Shown: positions 1 to 9,098, numbered from the stretch's first letter. The stretch: 64,000 nucleotides of DNA from Rhizorhabdus wittichii RW1 (GCA_000016765.1 CP000700.1:62001-126000), one strand, 5' to 3'. The notes: generated by a model from the sequence alone, not told the origin. Translations and numbers: made by a program.

Positions 1-442
1 TGTCCGGGCAAAACCTCGCCGGCCCGCCCGGCACTGGATGGTCACCGCAAACCTCCCCGGTGCCTGACGTCCTGGGGCGTCACGGTATCGATCACCTGGA
101 TTGAGGAGCTGGCTGCGAGGCAGTTCGATCGCCGGCTGACACGCTCGCGCCCGCATGTCCGAACGGGGCTGAGCGATAGGGCCCGGGCGCAGTGAACGCG
201 GCTCGCGGCAGGGCGATGAACCTCACGCGGCACAAGGCGCGGCACAACCTGCGGCACGCATGAGAGCCGGGTCACGACAGGAGCCGCCGGCGTCCGGATT
301 TCACCGGGAGGTGGGCACGGCAAGTGGAAAACGCCACCAGCGGTGGTGGCGCCCGGCTGTGCGCTCGCGCGGGCAGATGATAGTCAGGCTCGAGCGAAAG
401 GCAGGGCGAAGCCAACGACACTCGCCGGCTTCGCCGCACGGA
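1..442. other. no recognisable gene
   Basis: Open frames on both strands here are arginine- and proline-rich and look like chance frames in GC-rich DNA. The stretch lies downstream of the minus-strand gene that ends at 443, so it may hold that gene's 3' end. I see no convincing promoter, repeat or RNA, and the window edge cuts it. Confidence 0.5.
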
Positions 443-1045
443 TCAGATAGGCCTGATCCAGTCGGCCGCCGGCTGCCAGCCGATGATGTCGCTGCCGCTA
501 TCGCTGACCGCATCGGCCGAGATGTCGCGCCAGGGCGACCGCGGCCGATAGGTCGGCATATGCCGGGCGGTGAGCAGTTCGAAGGTCGAACAGGTGTAGC
601 CGCTCAACCTGATCGCGAGCACGGGCTGGTTCTCCGGCGGTAGGCCCGTGAAGACTGAGATGAAGCCCGCGGGAACCGGATGCAGTGTCGCATCGATCAT
701 CGTGCGCGCGAGCCGGGTCTCGAGTTCACCGGCTTCGCTGCCCCAGGGATGGGCATCGATGTCGATCTGGTCGGCGGCGCCGGCCGCGGGGAGGTAGGAG
801 AATTCGCCGGACCAGCACCGGCTCTGGGGATGGAGCGCAGCGACGTCGGCCGCGAGACCGGCATCGCCGGTCTCGGAGCGGAGCCAGTCGGCCATGCCCG
901 GCGTGAGCTTGCCCGAAAGCTTGCGCGCGGCGGTCGGCGCCGCGTCGAGTTCGGGAAATTCGACCAGCCACCAGGCGAGCCGATGGTGAAGGACGATGCC
1001 GTAGCAATGGGCGGCGGCGGTGTTCGAAGGGGCAGGTTTGATCAT
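443..1045 (-). CDS. hypothetical accessory protein (200 aa)
   Basis: I place the start at the ATG at 1045, which has GGAG about eight bases upstream; the open frame continues further, but the extra residues are arginine-rich and overlap the next gene. The predicted protein is soluble, with no signal peptide or membrane segment, and has an aromatic patch (RLAWWLVEF, residues 22-30). I recognise no family or catalytic motif. It is the last gene of a minus-strand run with the genes at 1078 and 1466, whose organisation matches small accessory genes of sphingomonad plasmids. Function is unknown. Confidence 0.7.
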   Translation of the reverse strand: MIKPAPSNTAAAHCYGIVLHHRLAWWLVEFPELDAAPTAARKLSGKLTPGMADWLRSETGDAGLAADVAALHPQSRCWSGEFSYLPAAGAADQIDIDAHPWGSEAGELETRLARTMIDATLHPVPAGFISVFTGLPPENQPVLAIRLSGYTCSTFELLTARHMPTYRPRSPWRDISADAVSDSGSDIIGWQPAADWIRPI

Positions 1046-1077
1046 GACGGTACTCCGTTCGAAAGGCGTGTGACGGG

Positions 1078-1407
1078 TCAGTGGACCGACCCGTCGTGCG
1101 CGAAGATGGAATGGGGAATGGTCAGCTGATGCTCGCTGGCGATCAGCGACCAGGCTGCGGCGAGATCTTCGTAATATTCGCAATCGACGATCGCATCGGC
1201 GCTCGCCTCGCCGAACTGCACTTCCTCGAAGTCGCGGACATGCGCGGCGTCGGTCGCCTCGGTGATCGCCTGGCCGAGGTGCGCGGCGATCTCGTGGCGG
1301 TTAAGGCTGTCTGCCGCGCGGCGGATGCGCTCGACCATGTTGGGGTTGGTGATCTCGACGCCCTGGGCGATTCCGGCGATGTCGTCGAAGCTGGTGAGAG
1401 TGAACAT
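1078..1407 (-). CDS. hypothetical acidic protein (109 aa)
   Basis: The ATG at 1407 is preferred because GGAGAG lies eight bases upstream; an ATG at 1419 would add four residues (MESK). The protein is small and acidic, mostly predicted helical, with no transmembrane segment or recognised domain. The C-terminal third is rich in Asp, Glu and Tyr. It lies 32 bases upstream of the 443-1045 gene and 58 bases downstream of the SSB-like gene, all on the same strand, so the three are probably cotranscribed. No function can be assigned. Confidence 0.65.
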   Translation of the reverse strand: MFTLTSFDDIAGIAQGVEITNPNMVERIRRAADSLNRHEIAAHLGQAITEATDAAHVRDFEEVQFGEASADAIVDCEYYEDLAAAWSLIASEHQLTIPHSIFAHDGSVH

Positions 1408-1465
1408 CTTGCTCTCCATCTGAAGGAAGGTGGAGGGCGGCCGCGAGCGACCGCCCGGGAGACGG

Positions 1466-1795
1466 TCAGAGGAACTCGATTTCCTCGGCGACGATGTCGG
1501 TGTTGTAGTAGGTGCGCCCGTCGCGCTCGTTGCGGCTGTAGCGGATCTCGCCGACCACCAGGAGCTTGTCGCCCTTCTTCTTGTTGTTGGCGACCGACTT
1601 GCCGAGGCCGTTGAAGGCCTTGACCTGATGGAACTCGTCGTAGGTTTCGGTGTAGCCGTTGTCGTCCTTCTGGACCTGGCCGTCCTTGATCACCGGCTTC
1701 GAGGTGACGAGGCTGAAGCTGACGCCGCCCTTGCTGTCCGTGCCGAAGCGGGTGATGTCCGAGGTGATGCGGCCCGAGAGAAAAACCTTGTTCAT
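1466..1795 (-). CDS. single-stranded DNA-binding (SSB-like) protein
   Basis: This 109-aa protein starts MNKVFLSGRIT and has the OB-fold signature of SSB-type proteins: an N-terminal strand of the type V-x-L-x-G-R, a central FHQVKAFN strand, a basic NNKKKGDK loop and a GEIRYS strand, ending in EEIEFL. It lacks the long acidic C-terminal tail of housekeeping SSB, so it is probably an accessory version. It should bind single-stranded DNA, for example during plasmid transfer or replication. The start at 1795 is chosen because the SSB fold begins there; the upstream frame extension is not SSB-like. A related gene lies at 63362-63688. Confidence 0.8.
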   Translation of the reverse strand: MNKVFLSGRITSDITRFGTDSKGGVSFSLVTSKPVIKDGQVQKDDNGYTETYDEFHQVKAFNGLGKSVANNKKKGDKLLVVGEIRYSRNERDGRTYYNTDIVAEEIEFL

Positions 1796-2403
1796 GGCCT
1801 GATGCCTTTCGCGTTTCACGCCAGCGGGCCGATCCCGCTGGGATGAACAATCGCGAAGGCCCGTGATCGAGGGGGCACCGCACCTGCGCTTCAGCGCGGG
1901 GAAACCCCCATTTTTCGAGTGGTGCGGGCAGAGGCCGTCAGGCCTCAACACGGTCGGAAAATGGCGGGTTGCGGGGATCCCGCACGGGCGTAGCGTTCAT
2001 CCAGACAAGCGGATGGCCCCGCGGTGATATCGGCAAGGCGCGCGGCATGGACGGTCTTCACACGGACCCGCCACGGCGAGACACGCCGGCAGCACGACTG
2101 CAGCGCGCGTCAGACATTCATCGGTGCCCAAATGGTCGGGGACGGCCTGCGTCGCAGCTTGACATCGGCGCGCCTTCCACGGCGGCGTTACGCCGTCAGG
2201 TCATGCCGGGCGGCGCTCGGCTAGCGCCAGACACGAGAAGGGCGCGGCGCCAAGTGGTCGGGCATGATCACCGGCCGCGTGGACGGCGATGGGCGCAGGT
2301 TCTGACGCCGTCCACGCAACTCGGTCAGGCTCCATGACCATCGGGCCGCGGGGCACCGGCCTGCTTCGTCCTTGGAGCGGTCGGCGAAGCCTCGCCAGCC
2401 ATG
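1796..2403. other. intergenic, no recognisable gene
   Basis: About 600 bases between the SSB-like gene and the PhnA-like gene. Frames on the plus strand (for example around 1969-2337) have arginine-rich, low-information translations and no ribosome-binding site, so I do not call them. The part just above 1795 should hold the promoter of the minus-strand run that begins with the SSB-like gene. I see no strong inverted repeat. Confidence 0.45.
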
Positions 2404-2712
2404 TCAGTGCTTGCGGACGAATTCCGCGCGCAGGACCAAGCCCTTGATGCCTTCGTAGCGGCAGTCGATTTCCTGAGCGTCGCCGGTCAGCCTTATCGCC
2501 TTGATCACGGTACCCTTGCGCAGGGTCTGCCCCGCCCCCTTCACTTTGAGGTCCTTGATCGTGATGATGCTGTCGCCATCGGCGAGGACGTTGCCAACGG
2601 CATCGCGGACCTCGATCGTCTCGGCGGTCCGGGCATTCACGGCTGCCTCGGCAGCGGTGATCCAGTCGCCAGAGGCTTCGTCATAGACATAGTCGTCGTT
2701 TGCGTCGGTCAC
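2404..2712 (-). CDS. PhnA/YjdM-family protein lacking the zinc ribbon
   Basis: The C-terminal two thirds match the PhnA (YjdM) domain: VRDAVGNVLADGDSI, then IKDLKVKGAGQTL, then KAIRL and the final LRAEFVRK. Family members normally begin with a four-cysteine zinc ribbon; here that part is replaced by an acidic segment (TDANDDYVYDEAS) without cysteines. PhnA was named for phosphonate utilisation, but the family's role is not established. The start is a GTG at 2712 with no strong Shine-Dalgarno. It lies 15 bases downstream of the PEP carboxykinase gene on the same strand and is probably cotranscribed with it. Confidence 0.75.
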   Translation of the reverse strand: MTDANDDYVYDEASGDWITAAEAAVNARTAETIEVRDAVGNVLADGDSIITIKDLKVKGAGQTLRKGTVIKAIRLTGDAQEIDCRYEGIKGLVLRAEFVRKH

Positions 2713-2727
2713 GATCGATGGCGCCCT

Positions 2728-4548
2728 TCACGCCAGACGGGCTTCGAGCGCGCCGAGTTCGGCGGTCAAGGCGGCGGGCAGGCGGTCGCCGAAGCGCGCA
2801 TAGTCACGGCGGATGCGCTCGGCCTCGGCGCGCCATTCATCGTCATCGACGGCGAGCAAGGCGGTGACCGCGTCATCCGACAGATCGAGCCCCTGCAGAT
2901 CGAGGTCGTGCCTATTGGGAAGGCGGCCGATGGCCTTGTCTTCCGCCTCGACGCACCCGTCGAGCCGGTCCGCGATCCATTTGAGGACGCGGGCGTTGTC
3001 GCCGAAGCCGGGCCAGAGAAAGCGGCCATGGGCATCCTTGCGGAACCAGTTGACGTAGAAGATGCGTGGCAGCTTGGCTGGATCCGCTGCTTCTGCTCCC
3101 AGCTTGAGCCAATGCGCGAAGTAGTCGCCCATATTGTAGCCGCAGAAGGGCAGCATCGCGAAGGGGTCGCGGCGGACATCCCCGATCTTGGTCTCGGCCG
3201 CAGCCGTACCTTCGGAGGCGACATTCGAGGCCAGGAACACACCGTGCTGCCAGTCGAAGGCCTCGGTGACGAGCGGAGCGGTCGTCGCGCGCCGGCCGCC
3301 GAACAGGATCGCCGAGATCGGGACGCCCTTGGGATCCTCCCATTCGGGTGCGATGGCCGGGCACTGGCCGGCGGGACAGGCGAAGCGCGCGTTGGGATGG
3401 GCGGCCGGCGTCCCGAGATCGGGAGACCAGGCCTGGCCGCGCCAGTCCGTAAGCCCGTCGGGCGGCTCCTTCGTCAGGCCCTCCCACCAGACATCACCGT
3501 CGGCGGTGAGCGCGGTGTTGGTGAAGATCGTGTTGGCGTTGAGGCTGGCCAGGGCATTGGCGTTGGTCGTTGCGCTCGTCCCGGGTGCGACGCCGAAGAA
3601 TCCGGCCTCGGGATTGATGGCATAGAGCCGGCCATCGTCGCCAAAGCGCATCCAGGCGATGTCGTCGCCGATCGTTTCGGCCTTCCAGCCTGGAATGGTT
3701 GGCTGCAGCATGGCGAGGTTGGTCTTGCCGCAGGCCGAGGGAAAAGCGGCGGCGACATAATGCACGCCGCCTTCGGGCGAGGTCAGCTTGAGGATCAGCA
3801 TATGCTCAGCAAGCCAGCCGTCGTCGCGGGCCATGACCGAGGCGATGCGCAGCGCATAGCATTTCTTGCCTAGCAGGGCGTTGCCGCCATAGCCCGATCC
3901 ATAGGACCAGATCTCGCGCGTTTCAGGGAAATGGACGATATATTTGGTCTCGTTGCAGGGCCAGGCGACGTCGGCCTGGCCGGGCGCCAGCGGAGCGCCG
4001 ACCGAGTGGACCGCGGGAACGAATTCGCCGTCATCGCCCAGGGCTGCCAGCGCCGGTGCGCCCATCCTCGTCATCACGCGCATCGAGAGCACCACATAGG
4101 TACTGTCGGTGATCTCCACGCCGAGCGCGCTGATGGGCGAGCCGATCGGCCCCATGGAGAAGGGCACGACATACATGGTGCGTCCGCGCATGCAGCCGTC
4201 GAATAGGCCGTGGAGCGTATCGCGCATCTCATGCGGTGCGCGCCAATTGTTGGTAGGGCCGGCGTCGGCCTCGTCCTCGGCGCAGATGAAGGTGCGGCTT
4301 TCGACGCGCGCGACGTCGCGTGGATCGGATGCGGCCCAGAAGGAGTTGGGACGCTTCGCGGGATCGAGGCGGCGCAGGGTTCCGGCGGCGACGAGCTGCG
4401 CGGTAAGCGCGTCCCACTCGGCCTCGGAGCCATCGCACCAGTGGACCCGGTCCGGTTTGGTAAGGGCGGCGATCTCGTCCACCCAGGCGGCGAGGCGACG
4501 ATGGCGAGTCGGGGCGGCCAGCGTTTCAGCGATAAGGGCGTCCGACAT
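2728..4548 (-). CDS. pckG: phosphoenolpyruvate carboxykinase (GTP)
   Basis: This 606-aa protein is a full-length GTP-type PEP carboxykinase, which converts oxaloacetate and GTP to phosphoenolpyruvate, CO2 and GDP in gluconeogenesis. Signatures include [12 protein letters not shown] (residues 127-138), [16 protein letters not shown] (215-230, substrate loop and metal site), the P-loop with reactive cysteine SACGKTN (271-277), [10 protein letters not shown] in the nucleotide region and [14 protein letters not shown]. The start at 4548 has GGAGAG upstream. It is divergent from the XRE regulator at 4728. A central-metabolism gene amid plasmid accessory genes may be acquired cargo; nothing indicates decay. 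Confidence 0.95.
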   Translation of the reverse strand: MSDALIAETLAAPTRHRRLAAWVDEIAALTKPDRVHWCDGSEAEWDALTAQLVAAGTLRRLDPAKRPNSFWAASDPRDVARVESRTFICAEDEADAGPTNNWRAPHEMRDTLHGLFDGCMRGRTMYVVPFSMGPIGSPISALGVEITDSTYVVLSMRVMTRMGAPALAALGDDGEFVPAVHSVGAPLAPGQADVAWPCNETKYIVHFPETREIWSYGSGYGGNALLGKKCYALRIASVMARDDGWLAEHMLILKLTSPEGGVHYVAAAFPSACGKTNLAMLQPTIPGWKAETIGDDIAWMRFGDDGRLYAINPEAGFFGVAPGTSATTNANALASLNANTIFTNTALTADGDVWWEGLTKEPPDGLTDWRGQAWSPDLGTPAAHPNARFACPAGQCPAIAPEWEDPKGVPISAILFGGRRATTAPLVTEAFDWQHGVFLASNVASEGTAAAETKIGDVRRDPFAMLPFCGYNMGDYFAHWLKLGAEAADPAKLPRIFYVNWFRKDAHGRFLWPGFGDNARVLKWIADRLDGCVEAEDKAIGRLPNRHDLDLQGLDLSDDAVTALLAVDDDEWRAEAERIRRDYARFGDRLPAALTAELGALEARLA

Positions 4549-4692
4549 CGAAACTCTCCGAATACCTGGGCGTCGCGTCGAGCGCGCGCGGTTAAAAAGG
4601 TGGTTTGGGTGCCTGAGCGTTAGCAGTTTGATGGCGCTGAAAGCAAGTTTAGGATAGCATGATAGATACTCTACAACGCTTTTAAGCGATCC

Positions 4693-4727
4693 TTGACGTC
4701 ATTTCTGATGTATTTTACATCATGCCG
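4693..4727 (+). promoter_or_regulatory. sigma-70-like promoter and palindrome before the XRE gene
   Basis: TTGACG at 4693-4698 is followed, after 17 bases, by TACATC at 4716-4721, a plausible -35/-10 pair. The -10 is part of a perfect inverted repeat, GATGTA-TTT-TACATC (4707-4721), a reasonable operator for the downstream XRE protein. The predicted transcription start falls about at 4728, the A of the second ATG, so the message may be leaderless; no Shine-Dalgarno is present. Confidence 0.5.
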
Positions 4728-5036
4728 ATGCTCACTCCGGCCCAGCTTCGCGCGGCGCGCGCGCTTCTCGGAATCGACCAGCGCACGCTCGCCGAGCGCG
4801 CCGGCGTATCGCTTCCCACGATCCAGCGGATGGAAGCGGCGAGCGATGGCTATGTCCGGGGCGTCGTCGACACCTTGACCAAGGTGGTCGACGCGCTCGA
4901 ACGCGAGGGCATCGAACTCATCCGGGAAAACAGCGTTAGCACGAGTGGCGGGCGTGGCGTCCGGCTGCGCGATCCCACCAGCCCGACCCTGCGCGAGCCC
5001 GTGCGGCGCACGCCGGACAATGCGTCGGCGTCATAG
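4728..5036 (+). CDS. XRE-family HTH transcriptional regulator
   Basis: A 102-aa regulator starting MLTPAQLRAARALLG, the usual opening of a small Cro/CI-like family. The helix-turn-helix spans about residues 15-38 (DQRTLAERAGVSLPTIQRME). An alternative ATG six bases upstream (4722) would add MP; I prefer 4728 because family members start there and the promoter predicts a leaderless start. Its stop is two bases before the start of the SulP transporter gene, so the two form an operon. It probably represses its own promoter through the palindrome at 4707-4721. Confidence 0.85.
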   Translation: MLTPAQLRAARALLGIDQRTLAERAGVSLPTIQRMEAASDGYVRGVVDTLTKVVDALEREGIELIRENSVSTSGGRGVRLRDPTSPTLREPVRRTPDNASAS

Positions 5037-5038
5037 CG

Positions 5039-6319
5039 ATGCCTGACGGAACGGCGACATCGCATCTCTTCCGGCCGAAGCTGCTCACGGTCCTGAGCGA
5101 GGGCTACTCCTTCTCGTCGTTTCGCAAGGACGTGCTGGCCGCCGTGACGGTCGCGATCGTCGCTCTGCCGCTGTCGATGGCGATCGCCGTGGCTTCGGGG
5201 GTGTCGCCCGAGCGAGGGCTCTATACCGCGATCATCGGCGGATTCCTCGTTTCGGCCTTGGGCGGTAGCCGCTATCAGATTGGGGGTCCCGCCGGGGCTT
5301 TCATTGTTCTGGTCGCGGCGACCACGACGAAATTCGGTCTGAACGGCCTCCTCGTCACCGTGATGCTGTCCGGGGCCCTGCTGACGCTGATTGGACTTTC
5401 GCGGCTGGGCTCATTGATCCGCCATATTCCCCATCCGGTGACGGTGGGCTTCACCTGCGGCATTGCGGTGACGATCTTCTCCGGAGAAATCCGGGACCTC
5501 TTCGGTCTTCATCTCGACGGAGCGGAACCTGGCCCCCTCATCCCCAAGCTGGTGGGGCTGGGCAACGCGGCTTCGACGGTGACGCCCGCGGCCGCGGTGC
5601 TCGGCCTGGGATGCGCCGCGCTGATTTTCGTGGTGCGCCGGTTCCGGCCGAACTGGCCCGGTATGCTGATCGCGGTCGTCCTGGCTTCGATAGCTGCCGC
5701 CTGGCTGCAGCTTCCGGCAGAGACGATCGGCAGCCGTTTCGGAGAGATCCCGCGTGGGCTTCCGACGCCGCAGGCGCCGCAGCTGTCGTGGGCGCTGGTT
5801 CTCCAGCTGCTGCCGTCGGCCCTGTCGTTTACGCTGCTCGGCGGCGTCGAAAGTCTGCTGTCAGCGAAGGTCGCCGACAGCATGTCCGGGCGCAAGCATC
5901 GCTCCAACATGGAGCTTGTTGCGCAGGGGCTTGCCAATATCGTGTCCGCCTTGTTCGGAGGGATCAGCGTCACCGGCACGATCGCACGCACAGCAACCAA
6001 CATTCGGGCCGGCGCGATCAGTCCGCTGTCGGGCATGATGCACGCGCTGTTCGTCCTGCTCTTCATGCTCGTCGCGGCACCGCTCGCACGGTACGTTCCG
6101 CTCTCCGCGCTCGCCGGCGTCCTTCTGGTGGTGTGCTGGAACATGGCCGAGAAGGCGGAGTTTCTGCGCCTGATCCGCAGCTGGCCCACGGCCTTGGTGC
6201 TCCTGGCGACCTTTGGGCTGACCCTGGTCAAGGACCTGACCTTCGGGATCGTCGCGGGATGCGTCGTCGCTGCGCTGCTGGCCATGGCACGACGACGGGT
6301 TCCGCAAGAGGGAGACTGA
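5039..6319 (+). CDS. SulP-family anion transporter without STAS domain
   Basis: The 426-aa protein has the SulP/SLC26 membrane core: ALPLSMAIAVASGVSPERGLYTAIIGGF near the N terminus, GGSRYQIGGPAGAFIVLVA (about residues 74-92), HPVTVGFTCGIAVTI, and GGVESLLSAKVADSMSG in the second half. About ten to twelve membrane segments are expected. The C-terminal STAS domain of many SulP proteins is absent; the protein ends in a short basic tail after the last membrane segment. Candidate substrates are sulfate, bicarbonate or another anion, and the sequence does not decide. It follows the XRE regulator with a two-base gap. Confidence 0.88.
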   Translation: MPDGTATSHLFRPKLLTVLSEGYSFSSFRKDVLAAVTVAIVALPLSMAIAVASGVSPERGLYTAIIGGFLVSALGGSRYQIGGPAGAFIVLVAATTTKFGLNGLLVTVMLSGALLTLIGLSRLGSLIRHIPHPVTVGFTCGIAVTIFSGEIRDLFGLHLDGAEPGPLIPKLVGLGNAASTVTPAAAVLGLGCAALIFVVRRFRPNWPGMLIAVVLASIAAAWLQLPAETIGSRFGEIPRGLPTPQAPQLSWALVLQLLPSALSFTLLGGVESLLSAKVADSMSGRKHRSNMELVAQGLANIVSALFGGISVTGTIARTATNIRAGAISPLSGMMHALFVLLFMLVAAPLARYVPLSALAGVLLVVCWNMAEKAEFLRLIRSWPTALVLLATFGLTLVKDLTFGIVAGCVVAALLAMARRRVPQEGD

Positions 6320-6355
6320 AGCCGGAATGCAGACGTGCGGGCTGCCGGGTAAATG

Positions 6356-6392
6356 AAAACAGGGCCCGCTTCGCGAGAAGCGAAGCGAGCCC
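6356..6392 (-). terminator. rho-independent terminator for the DUF736 gene
   Basis: Read on the minus strand, arms 6380-6392 and 6362-6374 form a 13-bp stem (with one G-U pair) around a 5-base loop, followed by TGTTTTC. It lies 50 bases past the stop of the minus-strand DUF736 gene and may also shield the SulP transcript coming from the other side. Confidence 0.7.
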
Positions 6393-6442
6393 AGCGGGAG
6401 GGTGTGCCCGGCCTGGAGGTGTGGGACCGGGCACGGGGAGGT

Positions 6443-6994
6443 TCAGACGGTTTCGGGCTCCTCCGCCTGCTCCGGCGCGCGCTGACGACGCTGCCGGCGT
6501 CCGCCTTCCTGCTGCTGTTCCTGCTGCGGCTCGCAGCCGAAGGCATGGCTTGCGGAGGACTGTCCGAGGCCGGCTTCGGTGCCCTGTGTGGCGGGGCCGG
6601 CGGTCTCGTCGGCGCCGGGCAGCGGCGGCAGGCCCTCGTCGGCCTTGGGCGCCATCTCCGAGGCGAGGTCGCGGCGGCGCGTCGGGCGCGACCACACGAC
6701 GTTGTAGCTGCCGTCCTCCTGACGGAACGCCGACACGTAGAGCGGCGCGGCCAGGCTCGGATCCTCGATCTTGCCGTTGAGGAACGCCTCGCCCGTGCCG
6801 TTAGAGAAAAGCTCGAACAGCGCACCCACCTGCACCCACGCCCGCGATGCCGACAGCGCCAGCACCTCGTACTTCGGCGCCTTCGGATTGGCCGAGTGCA
6901 CCTCGCGCAGCGCGATCGTCATGGCAATCGTCAGCGTCGCGATCTTGCCGACGAAAATGCCGGCGTCATTCTGCTTGATCGAACCGATATTCAT
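6443..6994 (-). CDS. DUF736 family protein, long copy
   Basis: This 183-aa protein starts MNIGSIKQNDAGIFVGKIA, the characteristic DUF736 opening, and contains the family's EDPSLAAPLYVSAF and YNVVWSRP strands. DUF736 proteins are small, about 100 aa, and common on alphaproteobacterial plasmids and integrative elements near transfer genes; their activity is not known. Beyond the domain this copy has a Gly/Gln/Arg/Glu-rich tail of about 75 residues. The start at 6994 lies within a 591-base direct repeat shared with the second copy at 13317-13781. A purine-rich leader precedes it (7041-7066 on the plus strand as a pyrimidine tract). Confidence 0.85.
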   Translation of the reverse strand: MNIGSIKQNDAGIFVGKIATLTIAMTIALREVHSANPKAPKYEVLALSASRAWVQVGALFELFSNGTGEAFLNGKIEDPSLAAPLYVSAFRQEDGSYNVVWSRPTRRRDLASEMAPKADEGLPPLPGADETAGPATQGTEAGLGQSSASHAFGCEPQQEQQQEGGRRQRRQRAPEQAEEPETV

Positions 6995-7128
6995 GGGAAA
7001 GTCTCCTGAAAGCCGGTCTCGAACACTGTGTCCGAGCCAACTTCCTCCTTCCCCACTCCCCTCCTCGGCCGTTCGGCCGAGCAGGCGCGCAAGCGCCACA
7101 TCCGAGGCCCGCTTCCGCGGCCTCGGGG
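6538..7128. repeat. 591-bp direct repeat, copy A (DUF736 and its leader)
   Basis: Positions 6538-7128 and 13325-13915 align without gaps at an offset of 6787 bases. By eye I count about 14 substitutions, roughly 97-98 per cent identity. The repeat covers most of the DUF736 coding region plus about 130 bases of 5' leader, including a hairpin (CTCGGCCG-TT-CGGCCGAG) and the pyrimidine tract. It ends just inside the DUF736 C terminus on one side and just after the leader on the other. Confidence 0.9.
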
Positions 7129-7215
7129 CGAAAATGGATCTGTGAGGGGATGCCGCTGATCGCCTTAAAGCGGTCAGGCCGCCCCGGGCCGCCGGTACTG
7201 GCTGGGCGATGACAG

Positions 7216-7782
7216 CTACAAGGAAGCAGGCCGCTCGCTCGCGGTCCTGCTGCGGTCGAAGGCCTCGACATGGCGACGGGCGAGGTCGCGCTTTGCGATG
7301 CCGTGCCAGTAATGGTCGTCATGGCCGTCATAGTCGCCGCGACCATTGAGCCGGATCGTGTCGCCATATTGCTCGATCCGCTGGCCGTTATAGGTCAGCA
7401 GCACTTCGCCTTGGGTGACGCTGAAACGCTTGCGCTCGATGACCAGCTTGTCGGAATCATAAGGCGGCGGCTGACGCAGATAGTCGGCGCGCTGCCTGTT
7501 GGCCGCGATCGCCGTGCAGAGCCGGTCGACATGATCCGGATCGTTCGAGACGATGCTGAAGATATGAGAGCGATCGAAGAAGTTGCCGAAGAAGCTGACG
7601 GCATTCTCGACGCCTTCCAGCCATTCGCCGCGCAGATTGCGGGCGTCGCGTTCGACAAAGTCGCCATATTTTTCGAACAGACGGTTGAGCGGATGATCGC
7701 GCAGGATCTCGATCAGCGCGTCGATCGCCGCGTCGGCGGTCTCTGTGCGCAAATGGCCGTTGCTCAGGACGATGGTGGTCAT
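7216..7782 (-). CDS. hypothetical accessory protein (188 aa)
   Basis: The start is the ATG at 7782, which overlaps the stop of the upstream gene by four bases (ATGA), indicating translational coupling. The protein is soluble and charged; its middle (HPLNRLFEKYGDFVER, then FFGNFFDRSHIFSIVSNDP) looks helical and aromatic, and the C-terminal third holds short strands such as RFSVTQGEVLLTYNGQRI. I recognise no enzyme motif. It is one of a tight run of minus-strand genes of unknown function typical of sphingomonad plasmids. Confidence 0.7.
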   Translation of the reverse strand: MTTIVLSNGHLRTETADAAIDALIEILRDHPLNRLFEKYGDFVERDARNLRGEWLEGVENAVSFFGNFFDRSHIFSIVSNDPDHVDRLCTAIAANRQRADYLRQPPPYDSDKLVIERKRFSVTQGEVLLTYNGQRIEQYGDTIRLNGRGDYDGHDDHYWHGIAKRDLARRHVEAFDRSRTASERPASL

Positions 7783-8051
7783 GGTCGTTCCCCTTGGGAC
7801 TGAACGTGGTCGGACGAGGGAGAGCCGACCGGCTTGGCCAGCTCGGCCGCGCGGCGCTCGAAGATGTCGGCGAGCTGCGCGGGATCGCTGCCGGGCCGGG
7901 CTTCGATGATGTTGTCGCGGAAGCTGACGTCGATGCCGACCCTCAAGGCGTTGCAGTGTTCGACGGCCTCGCGGCATACATCTGCCGGGTCGCAGCAGGC
8001 TGGGGCGCTGGCTGCCAGGACCTTCCATCGCAGGCCTGAAATTACGATCAT
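7779..8051 (-). CDS. hypothetical protein (90 aa)
   Basis: The ATG at 8051 is chosen because GAGG lies five bases upstream; an earlier ATG at 8063 would add four residues. The protein begins MIVISGLRWKVLAASAPACC and contains five cysteines in its first 45 residues, not arranged as a recognised zinc site. The C-terminal half is helical and charged. The stop overlaps the next gene by four bases. Function unknown. Confidence 0.65.
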   Translation of the reverse strand: MIVISGLRWKVLAASAPACCDPADVCREAVEHCNALRVGIDVSFRDNIIEARPGSDPAQLADIFERRAAELAKPVGSPSSDHVQSQGERP

Positions 8052-8159
8052 GTGATCCTCCATGTCGGAAGCGGTAGGTCAGCGGGCCGCGACCGATGGC
8101 ATGCGGTCACAGCAACGATCGCGGTAGCGCGTGGGCGAGTGCTACGTGCGTGACCCCGG

Positions 8160-9098
8160 TCAGACTTCAAGATAGCAATCATGGGCGAGGCAGAAGGCCT
8201 CGGCGACGGATTCGCCCTCGCACAGCAGCCGCGGTTTCCGCGAACCGCCCCAGACAGGGCGCGGTAGGTCGTCGCCCATGGCGAAGCGCCAGCGGGTCGG
8301 ACCGTTGGCGGCCTCGAGGATGAAGCCGGTCTCGCTCGCGTCGAACCGCAGGATTGTGGGCCTTTCGGCTCCGAAGTCAGGCATGTCGAGGATCTGATGT
8401 TGACCGGCATAGCGATGCTCCCAGGGCGGGAAGTCCGCGAGCTGATCGGGATGCACACCGAGGATTCGCTGATCGACAGCGATCGCAAGTGACCGATGGT
8501 CCGGCGCTGGCCGTATCTCCTCGCGCGTGAGCCAGATCCATCCGTCGGAGTAGGTCAGCGGCAGCACCATCCATGATCCCCCGTTGCATTGCCAGCCCGC
8601 GAGGCCGACCCCGCCTTGTCCATAGCTCCCCAGATGGCTCGAAAAGGCGGTCAGCGTCCGGTCGATGGGCCACTGCGGCGGCATCGGTCCAATCAGCGAA
8701 CTGCCGCGCACGGCGCGAAACGAGCCGCGGTCCAGAACGTCCCAGCGGTCGGCCTTGCGGCACAGCGAGTCACGGCGGCGGGACAGATCGAGCACGCGGC
8801 GCGCTTTGTGGATCGGATCCTCGCCATGGCGAACGCCTACCTTGACGGTGAACGCGAACGAGGCGGCGCTGGGCCTGTCGGTTTCGGGACAATCGAGATC
8901 GAGAATGACCTCATGGCGTATCGGGGAGTGGGCCTTGTCCGGTTCCACCGTAAGCGTGGCGTTCCATTCGAGCCTGCGGCGCTCATACCAGCCTTGCAAG
9001 AGGATCCAGCTGCGCGCACGGTCCGTGTTCCCGGCCTCGGCGTGCTCGAGAATCCAGTGAGGGACACGCGCCGTGAAGGCGACATGATAGGTCGACAT
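8160..9098 (-). CDS. hypothetical protein (312 aa)
   Basis: The start at 9098 has a strong GGAGG seven bases upstream, and the protein begins MSTYHVAFTARVPHWILEHAEAG. It is rich in Trp, Arg and Asp, without signal peptide or membrane segments. Several strand-like stretches (ATLTVEPD, EVILDLDCPE, WMVLPLTYSDGWIWLT) suggest a beta-rich fold. I do not recognise the family. It sits in the same-strand accessory run, 77 bases downstream of the 94-aa gene at 9176. Confidence 0.7.
   Translation of the reverse strand: MSTYHVAFTARVPHWILEHAEAGNTDRARSWILLQGWYERRRLEWNATLTVEPDKAHSPIRHEVILDLDCPETDRPSAASFAFTVKVGVRHGEDPIHKARRVLDLSRRRDSLCRKADRWDVLDRGSFRAVRGSSLIGPMPPQWPIDRTLTAFSSHLGSYGQGGVGLAGWQCNGGSWMVLPLTYSDGWIWLTREEIRPAPDHRSLAIAVDQRILGVHPDQLADFPPWEHRYAGQHQILDMPDFGAERPTILRFDASETGFILEAANGPTRWRFAMGDDLPRPVWGGSRKPRLLCEGESVAEAFCLAHDCYLEV

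Noticed and set aside
260..643. Plus-strand frame of 127 codons opposite the 443-1045 gene
   Set aside because: Its translation is Arg/Gly/Pro-rich without a ribosome-binding site, and the minus-strand gene has a better start and composition.
1969..2337. Plus-strand frame of 122 codons between the SSB-like and PhnA-like genes
   Set aside because: Composition is Arg-rich and no Shine-Dalgarno is seen; it looks like a chance frame in GC-rich DNA.
2401..3873. Long plus-strand frame (490 codons) opposite the PEP carboxykinase gene
   Set aside because: It is the antisense shadow of pckG, whose motifs are unmistakable on the minus strand.
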